A stretch of 41,721 nucleotides of DNA from Candidatus Bathyarchaeota archaeon BA2 (GTDB lineage Archaea; Thermoproteota; Bathyarchaeia; Bathyarchaeales; Bathyarchaeaceae), in contig LIHK01000020.1 of NCBI GenBank assembly GCA_001399795.1, positions 1-41,721 of the forward strand, in the 5' to 3' direction. The notes below the pieces were generated by a model. That model was not told the origin of the DNA. It searched no databases and worked only from the letters and a program-made list of their open reading frames with translations. Made by a program: the position numbers and the translations under genes. Positions 16,412 through 23,452 of this stretch are shown piece by piece (positions within the stretch are counted from its first letter, which is position 1; every line of letters begins with the position of its first letter).

Positions 16412-16984
16412 AGTCAAGACTTTTTTCGCGCGTTGTGCAAGTTCGATGGCAAGGTCTGCGTTATTTTTGGCTAAAATATATGAATTAAGCCCCAAATAAC
16501 TTCTTGCCGAGTCAAGAGTCCGCCGGCTGGATTCCAAAAGAGCCGTTGCTTGGGATATGTCTCTACGTTGAAGTCTTGCCTCCATCATCACAATCATGGC
16601 TTCAGCCAATTCCTTTTCAGTTTTCGCAATCATTTCTTCGGCTTGCGCGTGTTCAGTACCCTTCGTAACCAACACTACCGTACTGCTCGATATTGAACTT
16701 CTACCAGGTGACCTTGGGTCAACATACATTAATGTAACAGAAATACTTTGAAGACCAGGGTATGTCGGGGCAGGTACACTCATGTCAAGAACCATTTTCT
16801 CATCTTTTTCGATCGTTTCGAGGCGCTTAGTTTCGGATGGTCCCGAGAAGTTTAGAATTATTTCAGGGTTATAAATTTCGAAGTCAGGTCCATTATACAC
16901 TGTCACTTGGAAATCAGTCTTCTCCCCTTCATACACTTCACTCTTTGTAGGGACTATGATTATAGCGGGCAGACGTACTGACAA
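16397..16984 (-). CDS. beta-domain plus coiled-coil hypothetical protein
   Basis: The first 95 residues form an Ig/NEW3-like beta domain (VPTKSEVYEGEKTDFQVTVY, PGLQSISVTLMYVDP). A long helical region follows (EEMIAKTEKELAEAMIVMME, then SSRRTLDSARSYLG). There is no signal peptide or membrane anchor, although such Ig-like domains usually occur outside cells. It could be a truncated surface protein or a virion or accessory protein of the neighbouring terminase cluster. I recognise no family. Confidence 0.65.
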   Translation of the reverse strand: MSVRLPAIIIVPTKSEVYEGEKTDFQVTVYNGPDFEIYNPEIILNFSGPSETKRLETIEKDEKMVLDMSVPAPTYPGLQSISVTLMYVDPRSPGRSSISSSTVVLVTKGTEHAQAEEMIAKTEKELAEAMIVMMEARLQRRDISQATALLESSRRTLDSARSYLGLNSYILAKNNADLAIELAQRAKKVLTSTQV

Positions 16985-17057
16985 CAGAAATCACCTTTGT
17001 TGGCTATATTCCAGTTGACATAAGTATTTCGCCCTTAAATCTGTTTTTGGTTAAAAG

Positions 17058-17090
17058 TGCATGCATGCAGACTCGAACCGCAACAGTTAG
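17058..17090 (-). other. tRNA 3'-end-like fragment (possible old att site)
   Basis: On the minus strand a T-arm can be drawn: TGCGG, loop TTCGAGT, CTGCA (five pairs, one of them G-T). It is followed by a 7-nt acceptor-like TGCATGC and A. No matching 5' acceptor or D-arm exists upstream, where a small gene is encoded. It is at most the 3' part of a tRNA gene, as left by integration events, and could be chance. Confidence 0.3.
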
Positions 17091-17101
17091 CTGATGTGCG
17101 G

Positions 17102-17269
17102 TTATTTTTGGACGGCTATGTCAATGTAGGCTTCTGCGTCGTATAGGGTTCCTTCTAGTCCTCTGTGCCTTCCACCTTTCATGACGAGCCTTGGTCCTGA
17201 AACTTTGCGGGCAATGTAGACGACGCGTTTGCCGATGATGCCGTCGCCTTCTCTGGTCAGTATCGTCAT
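17102..17269 (-). CDS. 55-residue basic protein at the end of the terminase cluster
   Basis: Missed by the ORF track. ATG at 17269 overlaps the stop of the RHH-wHTH gene as ATGA, a sign of translational coupling. The product reads MTILTREGDGIIGKRVVYIA, a basic GPRLVMKGGRHRG stretch, then LYDAEAYIDIAVQK. It looks like a small beta-barrel or nucleic-acid-binding fold. The function is unknown. It is the last gene of the minus-strand series. Confidence 0.6.
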   Translation of the reverse strand: MTILTREGDGIIGKRVVYIARKVSGPRLVMKGGRHRGLEGTLYDAEAYIDIAVQK

Positions 17270-17616
17270 GTTTTCGCCTTCTTTATGCGGCCTTCTTCCA
17301 AGAGTTTGTGAATTGTTTTAAACGTGAGGCTGTAATCTAATCCGAGGGCGTCGGCGATTTCGCTGGCGAAGCTCGGACCTGGATGCTTAATTAAGTAGTC
17401 TTCAATCATTTTTTCTGCTTTGCGTGAATCGGTGTTCCGGACGCTGACGACTTCCATGCTCCCGAGTTTGTCGCGTACTGCTTCTCTGAGGAAGTCGGCG
17501 GAGCTTCTGTAGAGCCCTGCTCCTACGAGTTGCTGAATTTTAGCGTAGTCTGCTTTGGAAAGTCTCACCGCCATTTGATACGTTTCCTGTTCTTGAAGTT
17601 TCTGACGTTGAGTCAA
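17266..17616 (-). CDS. RHH plus winged-helix DNA-binding protein
   Basis: The N-terminal ribbon-helix-helix part (VRLSKADYAKIQQLVGAGLY, RSSADFLREAVRDKL) is followed by a winged-helix-like domain (KHPGPSFASEIADALGLDYS, HKLLEEGRIKKAK). The ORF is open from 17694. The TTG at 17616 preserves the RHH strand and lies about 40 nt after a TATA box; the ATG at 17574 is the alternative. A palindrome, TTTGGTACCAAA, touches the TATA box and is a natural autoregulatory operator. It probably has its own promoter in addition to any read-through from the ABC-ATPase/GNAT gene. Confidence 0.75.
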   Translation of the reverse strand: MTQRQKLQEQETYQMAVRLSKADYAKIQQLVGAGLYRSSADFLREAVRDKLGSMEVVSVRNTDSRKAEKMIEDYLIKHPGPSFASEIADALGLDYSLTFKTIHKLLEEGRIKKAKT

Positions 17617-17630
17617 ATAGTATCGCCAAT

Positions 17631-17660
17631 TGATACCATTTGGTACCAAACTTATAAACC
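17631..17660 (-). promoter_or_regulatory. palindromic operator and TATA box of the RHH-wHTH gene
   Basis: TTTGGTACCAAA (17639-17650) is a perfect 12-bp palindrome abutting GGTTTATAAG (TATA, minus strand). A second half-site, TGATACCA, lies at 17631-17638. The position suits repression of the downstream RHH-wHTH gene by its own product. Confidence 0.5.
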
Positions 17661-17683
17661 TTCCCGATTTTAAGCATCCGTAT

Positions 17684-19138
17684 TTACGTGCCAACTGAAA
17701 GGTTTTTCCAAAATAAATAGACTTTTGTTTGGGTTAAGAAGCCGAGAATGCGAAGCATCCTAGCCAACTTTTCAATGCTAGCGGATTCCACGCGAGCCAC
17801 AAAATCTTCCTTCTTCAAAAATGTTTGGTATATGCTTAGAAGGCGCCTTCCATAGACGCCCCCAGAAATCCCCTTAAAAACATTCCTAACCTCCTCTACT
17901 CCATCAGCAGACATCTCTCGCAGTTTTTTTAGATTAGTTGTTTCCGAGGTGAGGAAAACAGGGTTGAATCCAAGCTTTCTCAATTTTTCAATAGCCTCGA
18001 CAAGTTGGGGGTTAGGCCTGCTCTCAGCAATCTTTTGCATTCCTGCTCTCTCGAAGAAGGGGTTATACTTCGCCATCACAGCCACAGCTTCAACATACGG
18101 CTTACCCACCAGCGGAAGGGTTTCCCTCACCAGCTTAACGCCTAAACCTATGGTGCGATATTTTGGATGAACAATAACACGGGAGATCAGGGCTAGGTCT
18201 CGGTTGATTTCTTGAAGGGAGAGTTTTCTTCCAAAGGCTTTGCGTCTCCCAAAGGTCGTGATGGCTGGATACTTGTAAACGATCACCCCAACGGTTTCTT
18301 CGCCCCTTTTCAGGGCGAAAACCTTTTGCGCGGCTACCAAGCCCTTTGCTTCTCTGTAATGGAACTGCGCCAGCTTCTCATAGTCTTCCCTTGACCCTTC
18401 TGCGATGTGCATCTTCCTAGCCAGCGAACAGGTTTCGTTGACTTTGTCCGGAAAATATTTGACCTCTATTTCTTTCCCAAACCTTTTGTGGATGTGAACA
18501 GAAGGTTTCAGGTCTTCTAGGAGGTCTGTGTGAGTCGTGGCGACTAAAACAGCTTTTCGCTCCCTCCTAGCCAGCTTCTGCACGTTAAACGCCACAATCT
18601 TTGCGGTGTCTCTGTCCAGCGTAGCGCAGAACTCGTCCATAACCCAGTACTGCTTTCCAGATTCAATGGTTTTGGCTATTCGGTATCGGTATTTCTGTCC
18701 GTCGCTGAGCTGGCTGTAGTGGCGTACAAAAAGAAACGCGTCGTTTAAGCCTACTCGAGAAAGAAGCTCCAAGCCTTCCAAAAGGGTTTTTCCAACAGTG
18801 TCTATGAGGGGCCTATCGCTGTCCACGCTTATGTCAGCCATGTTGATTGCTTGGTCTCCCAAATCTTTCGCCAGAGCTTTCAGCAAAACGCTTTTTCCAG
18901 AACCTGACTCCCCAGTTACCAAAACGATGTCTCTAGGCGAGATTTTCAACTCCATGTTGTCGTAGATCACATGTTCTTGGTGTTCGTCGACGCCTAAGCC
19001 GAAAGCCTCTGCAACCGCTATTGTCCGGGGCGTTATTTCGGTCCGCGTCCTGTAATGAATGTTGATTCTGAAGGTTCCAGTTTTTTCATCGTATCTTTTG
19101 CCGAATTCGATGATGTCGAAGATTTCTCGTTTCCGCAT
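17684..19138 (-). CDS. ABC-type ATPase fused to GNAT acetyltransferase (COG2401-like)
   Basis: The 484 residues carry an ABC ATPase with Walker A GESGSGKS (76-83), signature LSDGQKYRYRIA (about 144) and Walker B YWVMDEFCATLD (164-175) with the catalytic E. A GNAT acetyltransferase domain with the acetyl-CoA motif RTIGLGVKLV lies near 333, and a helical C-terminus (SIEKLARMLRILGFLTQTK) closes the protein. There are no transmembrane helices, so it is not a transporter by itself. The architecture matches the archaeal COG2401 group, whose function is unknown. ATG at 19138 lies at the terminase stop (TAA 19140-19142), so the two genes are coupled. Its 3' end exists in three decayed copies to the left. 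Confidence 0.85.
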   Translation of the reverse strand: MRKREIFDIIEFGKRYDEKTGTFRINIHYRTRTEITPRTIAVAEAFGLGVDEHQEHVIYDNMELKISPRDIVLVTGESGSGKSVLLKALAKDLGDQAINMADISVDSDRPLIDTVGKTLLEGLELLSRVGLNDAFLFVRHYSQLSDGQKYRYRIAKTIESGKQYWVMDEFCATLDRDTAKIVAFNVQKLARRERKAVLVATTHTDLLEDLKPSVHIHKRFGKEIEVKYFPDKVNETCSLARKMHIAEGSREDYEKLAQFHYREAKGLVAAQKVFALKRGEETVGVIVYKYPAITTFGRRKAFGRKLSLQEINRDLALISRVIVHPKYRTIGLGVKLVRETLPLVGKPYVEAVAVMAKYNPFFERAGMQKIAESRPNPQLVEAIEKLRKLGFNPVFLTSETTNLKKLREMSADGVEEVRNVFKGISGGVYGRRLLSIYQTFLKKEDFVARVESASIEKLARMLRILGFLTQTKVYLFWKNLSVGT

Positions 19139-19139
19139 G

Positions 19140-20431
19140 TTAGTATACCCTTCTTAGAGTTGACGGTCTTTCGCCTTTTGTTGCCCAAACAGTCATGGCT
19201 AAACTCCAAAGCTGGTCGTCGTGGCTTCCGGTTGGGTGCCAAAACTTGAGTTGCCCAGACTTCGTGTATTCGAAGCGTTGCTCATTGATCTGCTCGCAAA
19301 GCCTGCGGTCGTAGGGCATTTTGAAAAGGCCTTGTTGCATCTTGACTTTAAGGTAACCCAGCATTTCTGCTTTGGATTGCGTTGTGAATGATTGACCTTC
19401 AGCGTTAGCTAGGCCTTGCGCCTTTATCTCCTCGGTGACGGCTTCGCCTACACCGGACTTGTCGATTAGAATCTTGATGAAATGGAATTTTTGTTGCGCC
19501 TTAACTATGAAGCCGATAACCGAGCTGTAGGGCGTCTCTAATGGAAATTGTCTCAGAAAAACAAGTTTAAGCGTTTCACCTTCCTTTGAGACAACGGTGA
19601 AAACCGAGTAGTCGGCAAGTTTTCCAAGGTCGCAACCACCAAAATATTGGCCACTCGGGACATGATCTTCTATGCTGGAAATGAATTCTATTTCGGTGTC
19701 CACGCAGCTTCTGATGAGGTCTTGAGGGAAGAAGGACATGGCAGCCTCGGTGAATTCCGCTTCATACTCCATTTTGTAGGTTTCGGGGGTCATGTTGCGA
19801 CGTTGCTCGTCTAGAAATTCTTTGGTGATGAGGGGGGACTCGCTGGATCTCACGTGGTGTACGCTGTAGTTTGGGTCCATGAAGGCGCGGTGGAAAAGTG
19901 GTTTCTGTCCCATGGAGTGCTGAGAAAAATTGCTGTGCCGTTGGTTGTGCTTAGCATGGGAAACATAACTTTAGTTATAACTTCTTCGGGAATGAAGGAA
20001 CATTCGTCGGCTATAATGAGGTTCGCCGTGTATCCTCGTAGTAAATTTGCGGAGCATGGTAAGGCTACGATGCGGCTACCGTTGTCTAAATGAATAAGCG
20101 TGCGGGTTTTGCGGACCACACTTTTCGGAAGCCAAGGATTCGAGTAGATTAGGTCGAGGATGCGGTCAAACATAATTATGCTTTGACGAAGGGAGGGACT
20201 GACAATAAGCACAAGGGTTTTTGGGTTGCAGTAGGCGAAATGAATCGTTTTTATGGCGTTAATTGTGGTTTTGCCTGTTTGCCTACCCATACAAGCTACT
20301 ATACGCTTAGATTTATCCTGTAATAGCTTCTGCTGATATGGAAAAGGCTTAAAACCTAGAACGATTTCTGCGAAGAGAACAGGGTCTTCTCGAAGCTTCT
20401 TAAGCCTCTTTAGCTGATTTCTCTTTCGCAC
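19140..20431 (-). pseudogene. phage-type terminase large subunit, frameshifted
   Basis: The ATPase half (ORF 19850-20515) has Walker A MGRQTGKTT and Walker B LIIADECSFIPEE. The nuclease half (ORF 19140-19913) has GGCDLGKLADYSVF, LIDKSGVGEAV and the late GSHDDQLWSLAM acidic motif, the order of TerL packaging motors. The frames join smoothly if one T is added to the TTTT near 19892 (STPWDRNHF then FHRAFMDPNY). Everything else is intact, so this is a fresh mutation or an assembly error. The GTG at 20431 is preferred, because the 84 nt upstream encode the end of the preceding gene. TerL cuts and pumps viral DNA into proheads. Portal and capsid genes are absent here. Confidence 0.85.
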
Positions 20432-20741
20432 GTTTGCTAAACACCCTCTTCCAGATTGGCAGATCAAGATGTTTTTTGGGCACCTTTTCCAGCAGTTTCG
20501 CCAAGCTTTCGTCATCTAGTTTATCCATGCCAGCTTTCCACAGAAGTTTATCCACCTGTTCAATGTGCTTGGCGAGAAGTCGAGACCATTTAACCATGTA
20601 TTTGTCGGTTGTCTTGGGATTAGTCGGCATTTTAAGACAACGGTCGATTTCTCGCCACTCGATGCTGATAAGTTCCTTGATGTCTCGCTGTTTCGGCGTT
20701 TGTATAGACCCCCTAGTTTTTTCTTTATATACTCCCAACAT
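20400..20741 (-). CDS. small protein in terminase-small-subunit position
   Basis: The 113-residue, highly charged helical protein (KYMVKWSRLLAKHIEQVDKL) has basic ends (KRVFSKRAKEKSAKEA). It lies directly upstream of TerL and overlaps its start by about 30 nt, where tailed viruses encode the DNA-recognising small terminase subunit. Sequence alone does not prove that role, as I see no clear HTH. The ATG at 20741 is used; a TATA-like TATATAAA lies just inside the ORF, so a later start is possible. Confidence 0.6.
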   Translation of the reverse strand: MLGVYKEKTRGSIQTPKQRDIKELISIEWREIDRCLKMPTNPKTTDKYMVKWSRLLAKHIEQVDKLLWKAGMDKLDDESLAKLLEKVPKKHLDLPIWKRVFSKRAKEKSAKEA

Positions 20742-20759
20742 TCGTAGGCACAGTTGCGG

Positions 20760-21002
20760 TCATGCTTTTTGGGAGAGGAAGACTCCTGATATGGTTCCTA
20801 TGAGGGCGGTGATGGCTGCGAAGATTTCGCCGTTCCAGGCTCCTAGGAAGGTTATGTGGGCGATTTCAAGGGCTACCAAGGAAACAAGTGACCCTGTTGC
20901 GACGTACACGCTATATAAAAGGCGCTTGCTGGGCGGGACCTCAACGCGTTTTCCCCGCTTCATCGTAACGCGTGTTAAACTTTCGCGTATCCAGTTCCTC
21001 AC
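20760..21002 (-). CDS. two-TM small membrane protein
   Basis: A basic N-terminus of about 28 residues (ESLTRVTMKRGKRVEVP) precedes two hydrophobic helices (VYVATGSLVSLVALEIAHI and AAITALIGTISGVFL). Size and topology resemble small holin-like or proviral membrane proteins. It overlaps the upstream 117-residue gene by 4 nt and precedes the TerS-position gene by 18 nt, so it belongs to the same operon. The function is inferred from context only. Confidence 0.6.
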   Translation of the reverse strand: MRNWIRESLTRVTMKRGKRVEVPPSKRLLYSVYVATGSLVSLVALEIAHITFLGAWNGEIFAAITALIGTISGVFLSQKA

Positions 21003-21352
21003 CTCTCTTCACCTCTGAACCGTTTCAGGCGACTCCGCGCGTTAGTGGCCTCTTTCTCGTATGCCCGCAACATGTGGGTAAAACCTCTACCGCCGACCTC
21101 GATTTGCTTTATCAGGGGGAGGGGGATGCCGACGAGAATGTACCGTGTGGGCGGCCTCTCAGTTACCATGACGAGGCAGGGCATTTCTTTGCCAGATATC
21201 TCTTTGAAAACTCCGGGCGTTTTCACCAGATAATCTGCTTGCGAAGGATGTTTCAGAAGCTTGCCTTCCCGTTGCCAAGCGTCAAACCAGTGAATGATGA
21301 TCATGTCGCCTGGACGCAAGTTTTTAATCTGCTTCAAAACTTCCTTATTCAT
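20999..21352 (-). CDS. first gene of the terminase operon, hypothetical
   Basis: The 117-residue soluble protein reads MNKEVLKQIKNLRPGDMIII, then HWFDAWQREGK, with a beta-rich middle (CLVMVTERPPTRYILVGIPL) and a basic C-terminus (NARSRLKRFRGEER). I do not recognise the family; the LRPGDMIII opening resembles a small beta-barrel. It begins the minus-strand operon, and a TATA-like GTTTAAATTC lies about 90 nt upstream. It overlaps the next gene by 4 nt (ATGA). Confidence 0.6.
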   Translation of the reverse strand: MNKEVLKQIKNLRPGDMIIIHWFDAWQREGKLLKHPSQADYLVKTPGVFKEISGKEMPCLVMVTERPPTRYILVGIPLPLIKQIEVGGRGFTHMLRAYEKEATNARSRLKRFRGEER

Positions 21353-21582
21353 TAAACATCAAGCTCCTTACGGAACATCGATGCTCGTTGGATGCATAGT
21401 TTTGTCATTTTCTTTCAAGAATACGAAGAGAAAGACAGAATTTAAACCCATTCAAAATAAATAAATTCAGAAATAAACTGACAGACAAAAAGGAGCGTGA
21501 AAAAGATTATTTGACATTTCCTAGGGCAAAAGCTTGCGGGTTTTCTGGTTAAATTTATATCGTTGTGTTGTTACATAGTTAT

Positions 21583-21822
21583 ATGGTGGTGCTTGTGGCG
21601 AAGTATGCAACAATTTCAGTTCCCGCTGAGGTTAAGAAGGCTCTGGAGAAGGCTAAGGGTGGGGATGAGTGGGGTAAATTTCTCCTCAATTTGTATGCCG
21701 AAGTTAAGAGGCTAAAAAGTGAGGAGGCATTCAAGGAGTTGGCGAGCACGCTCACCGATGAAGACTTGAAAGCCATAATTGAATCCAGCAGGGAGTTTAG
21801 GGAGCGGTTCGGGTTTAGATGA
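21583..21822 (+). CDS. VapB-like antitoxin
   Basis: ATG at 21583 lies about 27 nt after AAATTTATAT, a leaderless start; the ORF track begins at 21565. The 79-residue product has a beta start (AKYATISVPAEVKKALEKAK), like archaeal VapB antitoxins, and a charged helical tail (DEDLKAIIESSREFRERF) that should bind the toxin. The PIN gene starts inside its stop codon (ATGA overlap), so the pair is translationally coupled. Confidence 0.8.
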   Translation: MVVLVAKYATISVPAEVKKALEKAKGGDEWGKFLLNLYAEVKRLKSEEAFKELASTLTDEDLKAIIESSREFRERFGFR

Positions 21823-22190
21823 ACCTCCTTGACACAGACATAATCCTAGAGATGCTACGTGAAAGAAGGCATGAGGTCGGAGCCATCTCGATCATAACCC
21901 TCATCGAAATATTGAGGGGACTAGAAGCTAGGAAAAGGGCTAAAGTCAAGGAGCTACTGGAAGAAAGCTTCAACGTGCAAGGCTTAGACAACGAAATCAT
22001 TGAAGCTTACTGCGACCTGTACCGCAAGCTCAGGGAGGAAGGCATATCGATACCTGACGCTGACCTACTCATAGTTGCAACAGCCATATCCCGCAACACG
22101 ACGCTGAAAACAGGAGACGAACACTTCGAAAGATTAAGAGAGCTCGGATTAAAGCTACCGGGAGCACCTCGGAGCAATTCTGGACGCTAA
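21819..22190 (+). CDS. PIN-domain toxin (VapC)
   Basis: The 123-residue PIN domain has all expected acidic positions: NLLDTDIILEML, then TLIEILRGLE, then SIPDADLLIVATAI, and the terminal KTGDEHFERL. VapC toxins are Mg-dependent RNases that stop translation. It is coupled to the antitoxin by a 4-nt overlap. It looks intact, unlike the PIN gene at 11078. Confidence 0.88.
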   Translation: MNLLDTDIILEMLRERRHEVGAISIITLIEILRGLEARKRAKVKELLEESFNVQGLDNEIIEAYCDLYRKLREEGISIPDADLLIVATAISRNTTLKTGDEHFERLRELGLKLPGAPRSNSGR

Positions 22191-22281
22191 GAAATCTTTG
22201 GCATTAGCTAAACTTTAGTCAATAAAATGATTAGCCAACGCTTTATATGGGGCTCATGTTATAGGCTTTCTTGGAGCAGAG

Positions 22282-22689
22282 TTGCAGGTTTGGAAAAAGG
22301 TTACCTTGAGGTTGAATGGAAAGCCTTCTGATGTGAGGGCTCTATTCGACTCTGGTTCAAGCTTCACAGTCATGGGTTACGGTGCAGTTAACGAGCTTTT
22401 CGGCGAGGTACAGGTTGAGAGGTTAGTGAAGACTAGGGAAGTTGTACTCGCTAACGGACAAAAGATAGTTATTGACGGGTATGTGGACTCCCAAATAGTT
22501 ATCGACGGCTACATGATTGAGGAAAGGGTCTACCTCTCAAAGGACATTGTGAGGAAGGCAGTGGTGGAGGGGAGGGAGGCTCTTCTTCCAGACATTATAA
22601 TAGGATCCCCGACGATGGAAACATGGGGCATAGAGCTGGACCTCAAGAAAGGCGATGTGGTGATCCGTGGGGCATCGTTCCTGCTTTAA
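22282..22689 (+). CDS. retropepsin-like aspartic protease with DSGS active site
   Basis: A TTG start follows GGAG by 6 nt. The protein is 135 residues long, with ALFDSGSSFTVMG near residue 25 (catalytic Asp in DSG, a known variant of DTG) and the late hydrophobic-G motif PDIIIGSPTMETWGI. It contains a near-duplicate strand pair (KIVIDGYVDSQIVIDGYM). It is a single-lobe enzyme expected to dimerise. It is convergent with another retropepsin gene 28 nt away, so two different proteases sit tail to tail. Confidence 0.83.
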   Translation: MQVWKKVTLRLNGKPSDVRALFDSGSSFTVMGYGAVNELFGEVQVERLVKTREVVLANGQKIVIDGYVDSQIVIDGYMIEERVYLSKDIVRKAVVEGREALLPDIIIGSPTMETWGIELDLKKGDVVIRGASFLL

Positions 22690-22716
22690 GCCATGTTCAT
22701 AGTAGCAACGACGCCT

Positions 22717-23173
22717 TTAATCAAATTTCGTCTTTCTGGTTAATGCTTGTGAGAATGTAGAGTTCTTCCTTACAGTTAACCTGTTGTTGGCTGGGTCTAA
22801 CTTTATCTCGTAGTATCTCTCTATTTCTTTTTGGATTCTATCAAAACAAACTTTGTATTTATCTAAAATGTCTCTTCCAACTATAGCTTTAATGATGGCT
22901 TGTTCAGGAAGGCCTCTGCCGAGAACAAGAACTGAAAATTCTTTGTTCAGAAACGTGATGGTTGCCTTGTAAAGCTTAATATGGTCTTTTCCGCTTCCAG
23001 TTATGATCTCTGTGTCTCCCACATACTCTAGGCCCAGCTTCGCCGCGTCTCTTTCAGGAATTAAAGTTTTTCCCGCACCTGTGTCCAAGTAAGCTTAGTA
23101 TTCTTCTTTTTCCTTCTGGTCCCTCAACCCTAATGTTGATCGCTGGTTTTCCTTCCCGATATTTAATTTTCAT
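22717..23173 (-). pseudogene. retropepsin-like aspartic protease, frameshifted before the active site
   Basis: ATG at 23173 opens MKIKYREGKPAINIRVEGPE and reads to RRILSLLG. One surplus base near 23090 (CTTGGACAC) then throws out the frame. Without it the text is SLLDTGAGKTLIPERDAAKL, the active site of the ORF track's 22717-23088 frame. The remainder has IKAIVGRDILDKYKV, the second family motif. The gene length (457 nt) is one base over a multiple of three. Either the gene is inactivated or the assembly has an indel. Confidence 0.8.
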
Positions 23174-23452
23174 CCCAAACCCAAACGGTCTCAAGACGAT
23201 CTCAAAAGGCATCTTGGAATGGTCTCAGAACGGTGCTGAGACCTCTATTATGATGAAACATTTGAGCCAGTATTTTGAATCTAAGGTCGAAATTCCTAGG
23301 ATAAGACCATTGAAACCCTAATCAACGAGGAAGCCTTACTATTTGCCAAATACTTGAGAGGCGAAAGAGAAACATGGGTTCCCAGAATTGCCGTCAGCTT
23401 TAATATTTAAGGATGAATAATATTATTGAAGGGTCTAAGGTGAAGGTCAGCT
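23174..23452 (+). other. intergenic stretch with a possible gene remnant
   Basis: Between the protease and the methylase gene, an open plus-strand frame ending at 23410 reads coherently (LINEEALLFAKYLRGERETW), and an upstream stretch in another frame does too (EWSQNGAETSIMMKHLSQYF). A stop lies between them. It could be the tail of a lost gene. I cannot assign it, and it may be chance. Confidence 0.3.

Noticed and set aside
18212-18719. Plus-strand ORFs opposite the ABC-ATPase/GNAT gene
   Set aside because: Antisense shadows of a gene with clear ATPase and GNAT motifs.
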